A DNA stretch of 44,851 bases from an uncultured Lachnospiraceae bacterium. GTDB taxonomy: Bacteria; Bacillota_A; Clostridia; Lachnospirales; Lachnospiraceae. Below the pieces are notes generated by a model. It saw only the letters and a program-made list of their open reading frames with translations. It was not told the DNA's origin and searched no databases. Below are positions 17,033-23,693 of the stretch, in pieces. How positions within the stretch are numbered: the stretch's first letter is position 1; every line of letters begins with the position of its first letter. Location: NCBI GenBank assembly GCA_910587495.1, contig CAJUMT010000004.1, forward strand, positions 1-44,851, read 5' to 3'. Made by a program: the position numbers and the translations under genes.

Positions 17033-17751
17033 GACACACTTCCTTTCCTATAACAAGTCCTGTCATCCCATGCCTGCCTCACCGCTTCCAGCATCTCATG
17101 GATTTTTTTCTCCGGATCAGGTGCTTTTACAATTCCACTGGAAGACCCTGTTGCATCCGCACCGGCATAAATAATATTATATGCATCTTCTCCGGTACTC
17201 ACGCCTCCTGCCACAAGAACGCCTGTATCCGGCTGCACCGACAAAACTGTATCCATAACTACTTTCACAAAACTTACATCCGCTGCCTGACCGGTGCCAA
17301 TAAGCTCCGCAGGTTCAGAAACAATCATATCCGGTTTCATCATGGCTACCGATTTTGTCTCTATAATACTTGAAGCGCATACAATGGTCATCAAATCCAA
17401 AGAAGCGGCCCTGTTTATCGTACAGGATAACTCTGAGATAGCCAGCGGTTTTTCTATATGATTCAGCATCACCCCCCGTGCCCCGGCACCTTTTATAGAC
17501 TCTGGCAGAACATTTGCCAGGCCTCTGCCAACGGGCGTCGCATCCATATGCGGAGCAAACACATATAGATTTTTTGTATCTTTTACAATCTCCGCAATAT
17601 TGACATATGGCGCTGTAAAAATCACGTTTACATTATGGCGCTTCGCAGCCTCATCTGCTGCTTTTGCCAGATCATAAATATCCTGTCCAAATAGATAATT
17701 TTTAGGCCCAATTTCAAAGAATGGTGGTAGTATTTTCAATTTTCTTTTCAC
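17029..17751 (-). CDS. Triosephosphate-isomerase-like sugar phosphate isomerase
   Basis: A 240-residue TIM-family protein of the compact form seen in archaea and in tetrulose pathways (EryH/LerI-like), not the usual 250-residue glycolytic enzyme. Likely active-site residues are the lysine in GPKNYL near the N terminus, the histidine in LNHIEKP and the glutamate in EPAELIGTG. The phosphate-binding GGVSTGEDA follows. The GTG at 17751 is the best start: GGAG lies 9 bases before it. A sigma-A promoter (17782-17810) lies inside the longer open frame, which rules out starts at 17874 or so. First gene of the importer operon. It probably isomerises a phosphorylated ketose made after uptake; a scavenging glycolytic role is less likely. 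Confidence 0.8.
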   Translation of the reverse strand: MKRKLKILPPFFEIGPKNYLFGQDIYDLAKAADEAAKRHNVNVIFTAPYVNIAEIVKDTKNLYVFAPHMDATPVGRGLANVLPESIKGAGARGVMLNHIEKPLAISELSCTINRAASLDLMTIVCASSIIETKSVAMMKPDMIVSEPAELIGTGQAADVSFVKVVMDTVLSVQPDTGVLVAGGVSTGEDAYNIIYAGADATGSSSGIVKAPDPEKKIHEMLEAVRQAWDDRTCYRKGSVS

Positions 17752-17769
17752 TTTTTCGTTCTCCATGTT

Positions 17770-17782
17770 TTGTTTGAAACAA
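17770..17782. promoter_or_regulatory. Palindromic operator at the importer operon start site
   Basis: TTGTTTGAAACAA is a perfect 6+1+6 palindrome touching the -10 box. It resembles the TTCGAAA(C) elements at 17944-17950, 17963-17970 and 18039-18045 in the same intergenic region, and the TTTCG copies at 17799 and 17816. The divergent DeoR-family protein is the obvious candidate binder. Confidence 0.55.
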
Positions 17783-17810
17783 TAGTAGCATTTTTTTCTT
17801 TCGTTGTCAA
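17782..17810 (-). promoter_or_regulatory. Sigma-A promoter of the TIM-like/ABC importer operon
   Basis: A perfect TTGACA (17805-17810), 17-base spacer and TACTAT (17782-17787). TTTCGTT overlaps the -35 box and a 13-base palindrome (17770-17782) lies at the start site, so regulator binding here would block transcription. Confidence 0.82.
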
Positions 17811-17943
17811 TATTATTTCGTAAATTTTTTATGTATTCCATTTCATTTCCATTTATTTTTTTCATGTTTTTCATAATTATCCGCCATAAAAACCCGATAT
17901 TTATTGTTTGTTTTGTTATTATATCTTGTAAAACGAAATAAAA

Positions 17944-17970
17944 TTCGAAATTATTTATAAGATTCGAAAC
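17944..17970. promoter_or_regulatory. Repeated TTCGAAA operator-like sites upstream of deoR-1
   Basis: Two copies of TTCGAAA, 19 bases apart (17944-17950, 17963-17969), with a CGAAA copy at 17934-17938, lie just upstream of the deoR-1 promoter. The sequence is itself palindromic. They probably form part of an autoregulatory operator array shared with the divergent operon. The rest of 17811-18074 contains promoters and these sites but no gene. Confidence 0.5.
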
Positions 17971-17980
17971 AAAAAATACA

Positions 17981-18009
17981 TTGACTTTTTCAACAGAAAC
18001 AAGTATATT
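17981..18009 (+). promoter_or_regulatory. Sigma-A promoter of deoR-1
   Basis: TTGACT (17981-17986), 17-base spacer and TATATT (18004-18009). The leader (about 60 bases) contains a small hairpin: AGACT at 18029-18033 with AGTCT at 18057-18061, and TTCCT at 18033-18037 with AGGAA at 18045-18049. It ends right at the ribosome binding site. Confidence 0.75.
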
Positions 18010-18074
18010 ATTTTCATAACAAATAAAAAGACTTCCTCTTCGAAAGGAAAGCCTTTAGTCTGGGGGACATCGCC

Positions 18075-18851
18075 TTGCAAACAAAACAATCAGAAGGTAA
18101 ACGATTAACATTACGAAGGAACGCTATTCTTGAGGCTTTAAACAGAACTGACTTTATAAAAGTATCGGAGCTTAGCAGCAGCCTGAAAACCTCAGAAGTT
18201 ACTATCCGTAAAGATTTGGAATATTTGGAATCGGAAGGACTTCTAATCAAAATCCACGGCGGCGCCAAAAAGTGCGAAAATACCAGTTCGGAAGTCCGTC
18301 TTCATCATAAACAGAATGAAAAGAAATTGATCGCCAAAGCTGCCGCATCTCTGGCCAGGGAAGGAGATTTTATATTTATCAATGTCGGTTCTACCTGTTA
18401 TTATGTATGTGAAGCTTTAAAATCCATAAACAATCTCACAATCGTAACAAACTCTGTTTCTATACTGAACACACTGATCACGTCGCCTTCTATCACCACT
18501 TTCTTTCTGGGCGGAAAAGTCCATACAGATATGCAGATTACCGTAGGAGACGATGTTCTGGAACAACTTGATAAATATACAGCCGATAAATTATTCCTGG
18601 GTATGGACGGCATTGATTTAAAAATGGGCGCAACCACTTATAATCATGTAGAAGACGCTATTATGCGAAAGATGATGCAGCGCGCCAAAGAAAAAATACT
18701 GGTTGTGGATGATTCAAAATTCGGTCGGGTCACTTTTGCCAAGATTGCCAATTTAACCGATTTTGATACCATAGTTACAAACTACACAGAACAAAACGCA
18801 GAGATCATAGAACAGATCCGCGCTCTGGATATCAAAGTTATATGCACATAA
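18075..18851 (+). CDS. DeoR-family transcriptional regulator 1
   Basis: A 258-residue DeoR/GlpR-type repressor. The N-terminal helix-turn-helix reads KVSELSSSLKTSEVTIRKDL and is followed by the family signature LLIKIHGGA. The C-terminal DeoRC effector domain has INVGSTCYYV, TNSVSILNTL, FFLGGKV and LVVDDSKFG, which bind a sugar phosphate. It starts with TTG at 18075, with GGGGGA 7 bases upstream; no better start is in frame. It is divergent from the TIM-like/ABC importer operon and probably represses it and itself through the TTCGAAA-type sites between them. Confidence 0.88.
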   Translation: MQTKQSEGKRLTLRRNAILEALNRTDFIKVSELSSSLKTSEVTIRKDLEYLESEGLLIKIHGGAKKCENTSSEVRLHHKQNEKKLIAKAAASLAREGDFIFINVGSTCYYVCEALKSINNLTIVTNSVSILNTLITSPSITTFFLGGKVHTDMQITVGDDVLEQLDKYTADKLFLGMDGIDLKMGATTYNHVEDAIMRKMMQRAKEKILVVDDSKFGRVTFAKIANLTDFDTIVTNYTEQNAEIIEQIRALDIKVICT

Positions 18852-18861
18852 GCAAAAAATG

Positions 18862-18898
18862 CGGCCCCGGCAGAAACGTAAAGTTCCCGCCGGGGCCG
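18862..18898. terminator. Bidirectional terminator between the two deoR genes
   Basis: Perfect 10-base GC-rich arms CGGCCCCGGC (18862-18871) and GCCGGGGCCG (18889-18898), flanked by A-run on one side and AATTTT on the other, between two convergent genes. Confidence 0.88.
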
Positions 18899-18905
18899 AA
18901 TTTTA

Positions 18906-19673
18906 TCACACAAGAACGATTTCAATACCCAATTTTTTCAATTCCTCAACATGAGCTGTATCCGCGTTTTTGCTTGTGATCAGAATATCAATATCCGATG
19001 CAGAACCTACGGTCGAAAGGCTGATATTTCCAATCTTCGTATGATCTGCTGCCAGGATCACCTTATTAGACTGCTGGATCATCTTCCGATAAACTCCGGC
19101 CTCCTGCGCTTCAAACACCGTAATCCCGCCTCTGGCACTGATCCCATCCACTGATAAAACGGCCACATCCGCCACATATTTTTCCAGCTGCTCGATCGTA
19201 TCCTCTCCATAAGTACTATACTCGGCAGTATTAAGCATTCCTCCTAAAAAAATAATATTCGTCTGAAAGCTGTTCTCAAACACATCCACAATCCGGTTAC
19301 TGTTGGTAATCACCCTTAAATTGTTCCTGGATGCCAACTTCCGGGAGATGTAGATATTGGTTGTGCCGGGACTGATCATCACAGAAGACCGATCATCAAT
19401 ATATCGAAGAATCACTTCACTTATTTTTATCTTTTCTTCTTTATTACTATTCAGCATCTTTTGATATGAATAATTCTGCCGTGTACGTTTTGTATGTTCC
19501 GCGCCTCCGTGCGTCCGCACTAAAAGGCCCTGCTCTTCCAAAGTGACCAGATCTTTGCGTACAGTCACGTCAGATACTCCGAACATGCGGATAATATCTC
19601 CGATTCTGACAGAGCCATTGGCATTTAAATATTCAATAATCTTCTCTTGTCTTTCCTGTGTATTACTAACCAT
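18906..19673 (-). CDS. DeoR-family transcriptional regulator 2
   Basis: A 255-residue DeoR/GlpR-type regulator. The helix-turn-helix is RIGDIIRMFGVSDVTVRKDL, then LLVRTHGGA. The effector domain shows MISPGTTNIYIS, VITNSNRIV, IFLGGML and ILAADHTKIG. It is clearly different in sequence from deoR-1. It is the last gene of the creatininase/epimerase/YjbQ/kinase operon, 27 bases after the kinase, so it is made with the enzymes it probably controls. Candidate operators are the ATAATATGTTTT-type elements near the operon promoter at 23529-23625. Confidence 0.88.
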   Translation of the reverse strand: MVSNTQERQEKIIEYLNANGSVRIGDIIRMFGVSDVTVRKDLVTLEEQGLLVRTHGGAEHTKRTRQNYSYQKMLNSNKEEKIKISEVILRYIDDRSSVMISPGTTNIYISRKLASRNNLRVITNSNRIVDVFENSFQTNIIFLGGMLNTAEYSTYGEDTIEQLEKYVADVAVLSVDGISARGGITVFEAQEAGVYRKMIQQSNKVILAADHTKIGNISLSTVGSASDIDILITSKNADTAHVEELKKLGIEIVLV

Positions 19674-19700
19674 ATCCGGCTGCCTTTCATTTTCCTGATA

Positions 19701-21098
19701 TCATTCGTTTATTTCGAAAGAAGCGCAAAGAATCTGCCCTGCATCATCTGCTTGGATTTCATCCAGAGCAATCAATTGAGACAAGAGGTTACCCATAACT
19801 GTAATTTCCGAAGCCGAACATATAATCTCTTTGCCAATTATCTGTCCCATCAGACTTAGCAACAGCTCTGATTTTGTTCCTCCGCCGCCCATATATATTT
19901 TCTCAAAACAACAGCCAGTTGCAGTTTCCAACAGTTCTATTGTTCTTTTATATTTTAACACAAGACTTTTTATAATGCAATGAACATACTCTCCTGTTGT
20001 TTGGGGCGCTTCCATCCCCCGCCTGGCAAAATATGCCTGTATACGTCTGGTCACAAGACTCCGATCTTCCGCAAAAACAGGATAATCCAAATCCATATTG
20101 AAGCTTCGGGCATCCATTGCCATCCGGGTTAATGTTTCATAGCTGTAATCTTTTCCCTCAGCTGCCCATTCTTCTTTACATTCCTGCAGATAAAAAAGCC
20201 CCAGCATAACCGTTCCAAACATATACGTTCCGTCAGGCAGACCATAATTGGTCAGGCCGCAGGAAAAAGCGGTCTTATTTATGATTGGTTCATCCACTAC
20301 TATACTGATAGACGTCCATGTACCGCAGTTCATACAAATCTGTCCCTTTGCCATAAGATTTAGCGCGTAAGTGGCTGCAGCCGTATCATGAACACCCGAA
20401 TTAATGATCCGGATTCCTTCTATACCCTCGTCTTTATACAGCCCTCCTACAGTTCCTTTAATGCTCTGATTTTTCTCTATCTTCGGGAAAAAATCAGCTT
20501 TTCCCAAAAACTTTCTGATCAGTTCACTGCTGAGATCTCTTTTTCTGCTGTCCCAAAGCATGGTGACCGAAGCCGCCGTAAAATCCATACTTATTTCTCC
20601 CGTCAGCAGATATTCTATGGCATTCGCAAGCGGAAGCGCTTTACATTGTTCCAGCATCCATTTTTGATTTCCCTTGTACATATGAAGCAGCTGCGGGAGC
20701 ATCAATATCTCATTTGCCTGCAAGCCTGTATACTGAAACAGCTCCCATGGGTCCGACTGCTTTAACACTTCTTTCAGAACACCTGATCCAAGCATGGTGC
20801 GGTAAGATAACATATTTCCCACAAAGGTTCCGCCAGGATCCACCATACAAAAATCAGGTGTAAATGAATCAATTCCCGCCGATACAATCGCACCGTTTTT
20901 CTTTGCCGAAGCTGCCATTCCTTTTCTGACTGCATCCCATATTCCAAGAAAGTTCAGATAGATCTCATTTCCCACTCTGACCGGTCTGTGGACAAACCTG
21001 CATTCCTCCTGAATCGACAAGCGCTCTCCGTCGTAAGCGCCTGTAAAGATCCGACCGCTTCCCGCACCTATATCCACAGCCATTAATGTTTTATCCAT
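19701..21098 (-). CDS. Rhamnulokinase-like FGGY carbohydrate kinase
   Basis: A 465-residue FGGY kinase, closest in layout to rhamnulokinase. It shows the N-terminal phosphate loop AVDIGAGSGR, substrate region AGIDSFTPDFCMVD, the second-domain motif SGVHDTAAA, NCGTWTSISIV, and the C-terminal adenosine motif MGGGGTKSELLL. The start MDKTLM at 21098 has GAGGAGG 6 bases upstream. No rhamnose isomerase or rhamnulose-1-phosphate aldolase is nearby, so rhamnulose is probably not the substrate. A ketose (pentulose or tetrulose) phosphorylated at C1 or the terminal carbon is more likely. Neighbours are YjbQ upstream and deoR-2 downstream. Confidence 0.85.
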   Translation of the reverse strand: MDKTLMAVDIGAGSGRIFTGAYDGERLSIQEECRFVHRPVRVGNEIYLNFLGIWDAVRKGMAASAKKNGAIVSAGIDSFTPDFCMVDPGGTFVGNMLSYRTMLGSGVLKEVLKQSDPWELFQYTGLQANEILMLPQLLHMYKGNQKWMLEQCKALPLANAIEYLLTGEISMDFTAASVTMLWDSRKRDLSSELIRKFLGKADFFPKIEKNQSIKGTVGGLYKDEGIEGIRIINSGVHDTAAATYALNLMAKGQICMNCGTWTSISIVVDEPIINKTAFSCGLTNYGLPDGTYMFGTVMLGLFYLQECKEEWAAEGKDYSYETLTRMAMDARSFNMDLDYPVFAEDRSLVTRRIQAYFARRGMEAPQTTGEYVHCIIKSLVLKYKRTIELLETATGCCFEKIYMGGGGTKSELLLSLMGQIIGKEIICSASEITVMGNLLSQLIALDEIQADDAGQILCASFEINE

Positions 21099-21122
21099 CG
21101 ACAGCCTCCTCATCTAATAAAT

Positions 21123-21623
21123 TTACCTGTCACCCAGCACGCAAACCCGTACCTGACGTTCCCGCGCCCGCACCTGATCAAAATCTGCAAAATAAATTCT
21201 TCCAAACTCGCCCAGCTGCGCTTCACCATCCACGACCGGCACAGTAACCGACCGTCCCAACATTACGCTTCTTAAATGCGCATCTGTGTTCAGACTCCAA
21301 TGTGCTTCCTCCTGGCGCTCCCGTTTCGCAATCTCAATATGCAGCGGACCCGGATGAAGATACTGTCCTTCCGTCACACAGCGGGGGAAAAGTTTTTCAA
21401 GACCGTTTACCATATCCTGCAGCACCAACTGTGTACCATAATAATTTACATCATCGGATTGTTCCTGAATCAGCACCGCACAAGTCGTATGCTGAGAATA
21501 AACAGTCACAATACCATCTTTAATTCCGCTTTTTTTAATTGCCTCCAATGTCCGATCAGTAACATCGTCAAACGTAGGCCTTCTGTCTGATTGAATGGTA
21601 AATACTTCATGATAGCAACTCAT
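21123..21623 (-). CDS. YjbQ/UPF0047-family protein
   Basis: A 166-residue protein of the small, trimeric YjbQ family. Signatures are VYSQHTTCAVLIQE, HPGPLHIE, SLNTDAHLRSVMLGRS and LGEFGRIYFADFDQ, which hold the conserved histidines and acidic residues of the putative metal site. E. coli YjbQ has been reported to have weak thiamine phosphate synthase activity, but the general role is unsettled. Here it sits between a sugar isomerase/epimerase and a sugar kinase with 24-51 base gaps and its own AAGGAG, so an enzymatic role on a sugar intermediate is a reasonable guess. The N-terminal half looks complete. Confidence 0.88.
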   Translation of the reverse strand: MSCYHEVFTIQSDRRPTFDDVTDRTLEAIKKSGIKDGIVTVYSQHTTCAVLIQEQSDDVNYYGTQLVLQDMVNGLEKLFPRCVTEGQYLHPGPLHIEIAKRERQEEAHWSLNTDAHLRSVMLGRSVTVPVVDGEAQLGEFGRIYFADFDQVRARERQVRVCVLGDR

Positions 21624-21674
21624 ATAATTCTCCTTTTCTTCTCATTTTTATCTGCTGCTGTTAAAAATCGCTTC

Positions 21675-22661
21675 TTACAGAAGGACTCCATGTGCAGGGA
21701 TATACCTCCGCAAATACCGGGCGCTCTCCCCGATATTGGCCAGAATTTCTTCTTCCGTCTCTGTGGTGCCCGGCAAATATTCCAGAATCAATATATTTTT
21801 CTTTACTGGCGCCAAATATTTACTCCAATTTTGCTTTTCATAATTTTCATGGGACCATCGAAGCGCTTCCAGGATATGTTCTACTTGTATATCTCCCATC
21901 TCATTATACTTCTTTGTAAACGGCCAGTGCGAACTGGAAGTCCGGCGGGTCTGCTGTATATGAATCTCTTCACAGACAGCTCCAAAATTTTTAAGCCATT
22001 CTTCGTATAAAAGATCTTTTCCGCTTCCCCCATAGTTTTGCGAAGCACAGTGACCGATATCCACGGTCACCCCCAGACGGCATCCTTCGTTTTCCTTATT
22101 CATTGCTTCCAGATATTGTTCTGTCTGGACAATCGTATACGGCGCAAGACTGGGTACATACATCTGCTCCACCTCCAGCGCTTCCAGCCCTTTTTCTTTT
22201 CCGATACAGGAAAGTTCTCTGTAGGCGGCAATCGTGTCCGCAAGACGCTCTTTATATCTGCCTGGGTCGGATAGAGTCTCCACAGAATACGCGTCCACTC
22301 TTCCTCCCACTTTCTTCGCGCCCATGGCCAGCGTAATATCCATAGAATCCACAACCCATTGTTTCATCCGTTCGCGCACGGATTTGTCTTCATGGGAAAG
22401 GCCGTGAAAACGATAAGACGCCATGCCTGTGTAGTAGCCTGTCAAAGTCAGTTCTTGTTCCTTTGCCAGATCTTTTAACGTCCTTGCCGCTGCCAACTGA
22501 TACTCTCTGTCCCCGCTGAAGAAAGGATCAAGCGCATCACTGTCTATCTGTACATAATCATATCCCGCGTTTTTAGACAATTTAAGCCAGTTTTCAGGGC
22601 GCACCCATCTTCTCGTAAAGCAGCAGGTATTCAGCCCTATATCCACCCTGATCTTACTCAT
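21675..22661 (-). CDS. Sugar phosphate isomerase/epimerase (TIM barrel)
   Basis: A 328-residue xylose-isomerase-like TIM barrel. Metal-ligand candidates are the glutamate in LEALEVEQMYVPSL, the Asp-His pair in VTVDIGHCASQNY, the histidine in EEIHIQQTR and the glutamate in LILEYLPGTTE. The barrel start IGLNTCCFTRRWVRPENWL is normal for the fold. It is similar in kind to the tetrulose-phosphate racemase/epimerase EryC and to D-tagatose-3-epimerase relatives, but no close match can be claimed. Its start overlaps the creatininase-family stop by 4 bases (ATGA). It would epimerise or isomerise a ketose or ketose phosphate handled by the kinase downstream. Confidence 0.8.
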   Translation of the reverse strand: MSKIRVDIGLNTCCFTRRWVRPENWLKLSKNAGYDYVQIDSDALDPFFSGDREYQLAAARTLKDLAKEQELTLTGYYTGMASYRFHGLSHEDKSVRERMKQWVVDSMDITLAMGAKKVGGRVDAYSVETLSDPGRYKERLADTIAAYRELSCIGKEKGLEALEVEQMYVPSLAPYTIVQTEQYLEAMNKENEGCRLGVTVDIGHCASQNYGGSGKDLLYEEWLKNFGAVCEEIHIQQTRRTSSSHWPFTKKYNEMGDIQVEHILEALRWSHENYEKQNWSKYLAPVKKNILILEYLPGTTETEEEILANIGESARYLRRYIPAHGVLL

Positions 22662-23476
22662 CCCTGGTCTGTGACCTCCTGTTCCACAAGATGATAGTAT
22701 TCTGTTAATAGTTCTTCATAGTTTTGCACGATCGCTTCTACAAACGCCTTTCCTTTTTCCGCTGTAGCATAAGAAGGCTCTCCTAACACGCCAGACTTCG
22801 ACCCCTGCGCTGCCCAGGTGGAAAAATACCCAAAGTTAAGAACCTCATGTTCCGGAAACAAATCCCCCGAAAAAAACTTTGTCCTGTGCCTGCACAAATC
22901 GCCTTTGGGAGCCTTTGACATGTCCACCAGCTGTTCCCGGAGTGCAAGCACAAGGGAAGTTTCCACCTCGCAGGCATGCCCGCCCGCGCCTCCTTCCGGA
23001 GAAGTTTTGACCTGCTTTCCGACTTCTTTTCCAATCATTGCCATTGGGTAAGTAACCAGTATATTTACATTATAATCATTGGCAATGCACCGGCTGACAA
23101 ACTGCAGAATCGCCGGATTCTGTCCATGCCCGTTGACGATCACGATCTTCTTAAATCCGTTTCTGACCAGAGATTCACATATATCATACACAAAATAAAA
23201 AAGTGTTTTGGGCTTCACCCGTACGCTCCCCGGCAGATTTTCCAGTTCCTTCCCATGATAACCTGCCCACACGCAGGGAAGCACCATCACCGGAATCTTG
23301 TCTTTGATCTTCTCTGCCGCCTGCTTAGCTATATCATAAGCAATCACATTATCTGTGTTGACCGGCAGATGCGAACCATGTTCTTCAAGAATGCCTACAG
23401 GCAGCAACACCATGGCATTTTTATCGGCTGCTTCTCTGATCTGATCCTTTGTGTTATTTTCAAATAAAATATCCAT
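22658..23476 (-). CDS. Creatininase-family metal-dependent hydrolase
   Basis: A 272-residue protein with the full set of creatininase-fold metal residues: Glu and His in LEEHGSHLP, Asp in NTDN, His in IVNGHGQNP, and His/Glu in GGHACEVE. The family includes creatininase, formamide hydrolases and the mycofactocin peptidase MftE, all cleaving C-N bonds. The start MDILFE at 23476 is chosen because AAAGGAG lies 7 bases upstream and because the operon promoter lies in the longer frame. First gene of a five-gene operon with an epimerase, YjbQ, FGGY kinase and DeoR. Opening of a lactam or removal of an amine from a sugar derivative is one possibility. Family firm, reaction unknown. Confidence 0.85.
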   Translation of the reverse strand: MDILFENNTKDQIREAADKNAMVLLPVGILEEHGSHLPVNTDNVIAYDIAKQAAEKIKDKIPVMVLPCVWAGYHGKELENLPGSVRVKPKTLFYFVYDICESLVRNGFKKIVIVNGHGQNPAILQFVSRCIANDYNVNILVTYPMAMIGKEVGKQVKTSPEGGAGGHACEVETSLVLALREQLVDMSKAPKGDLCRHRTKFFSGDLFPEHEVLNFGYFSTWAAQGSKSGVLGEPSYATAEKGKAFVEAIVQNYEELLTEYYHLVEQEVTDQG

Positions 23477-23528
23477 TTCTGTTCTCCTTTCTCCTTTTTT
23501 AAGTTGTTTTTGTTTTGTTTCTGTTATA

Positions 23529-23557
23529 AACATAATATATTTTATATCATTTGTCAA
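23529..23557 (-). promoter_or_regulatory. Sigma-A promoter of the creatininase/kinase operon
   Basis: Perfect TTGACA (23552-23557), 17-base spacer and TATGTT (23529-23534). The -10 box is part of ATATTATGTTT, a close copy of the arm of the upstream inverted repeat, suggesting a repressor site over the -10. Confidence 0.75.
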
Positions 23558-23596
23558 TATGAAATTTATTTTTTTTAATTACATTTTTTTATTTTC

Positions 23597-23625
23597 ATAA
23601 TATGTTTTCAAATAAAACATATTAT
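23597..23625. promoter_or_regulatory. Perfect 12-base inverted repeat upstream of the creatininase operon
   Basis: ATAATATGTTTT (23597-23608) and AAAACATATTAT (23614-23625) are exact complements around CAAAT, about 40 bases upstream of the -35 box. It is unlikely to be a terminator because a separate strong one lies beside it. It is probably an operator, most simply for DeoR-2. Confidence 0.6.
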
Positions 23626-23639
23626 ATTTCCAAAAAAAC

Positions 23640-23663
23640 AGCGTATCGGTTTTCCGATACGCT
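23640..23663 (-). terminator. Strong terminator of the D-Ala-D-Ala carboxypeptidase gene
   Basis: Perfect 10-base arms AGCGTATCGG and CCGATACGCT around a TTTT loop. On the minus strand the stem is followed by TTTTTTT, the classical intrinsic terminator layout. Confidence 0.9.
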
Positions 23664-23693
23664 ATTGAATACCAAATATTTATTTACAAAACC

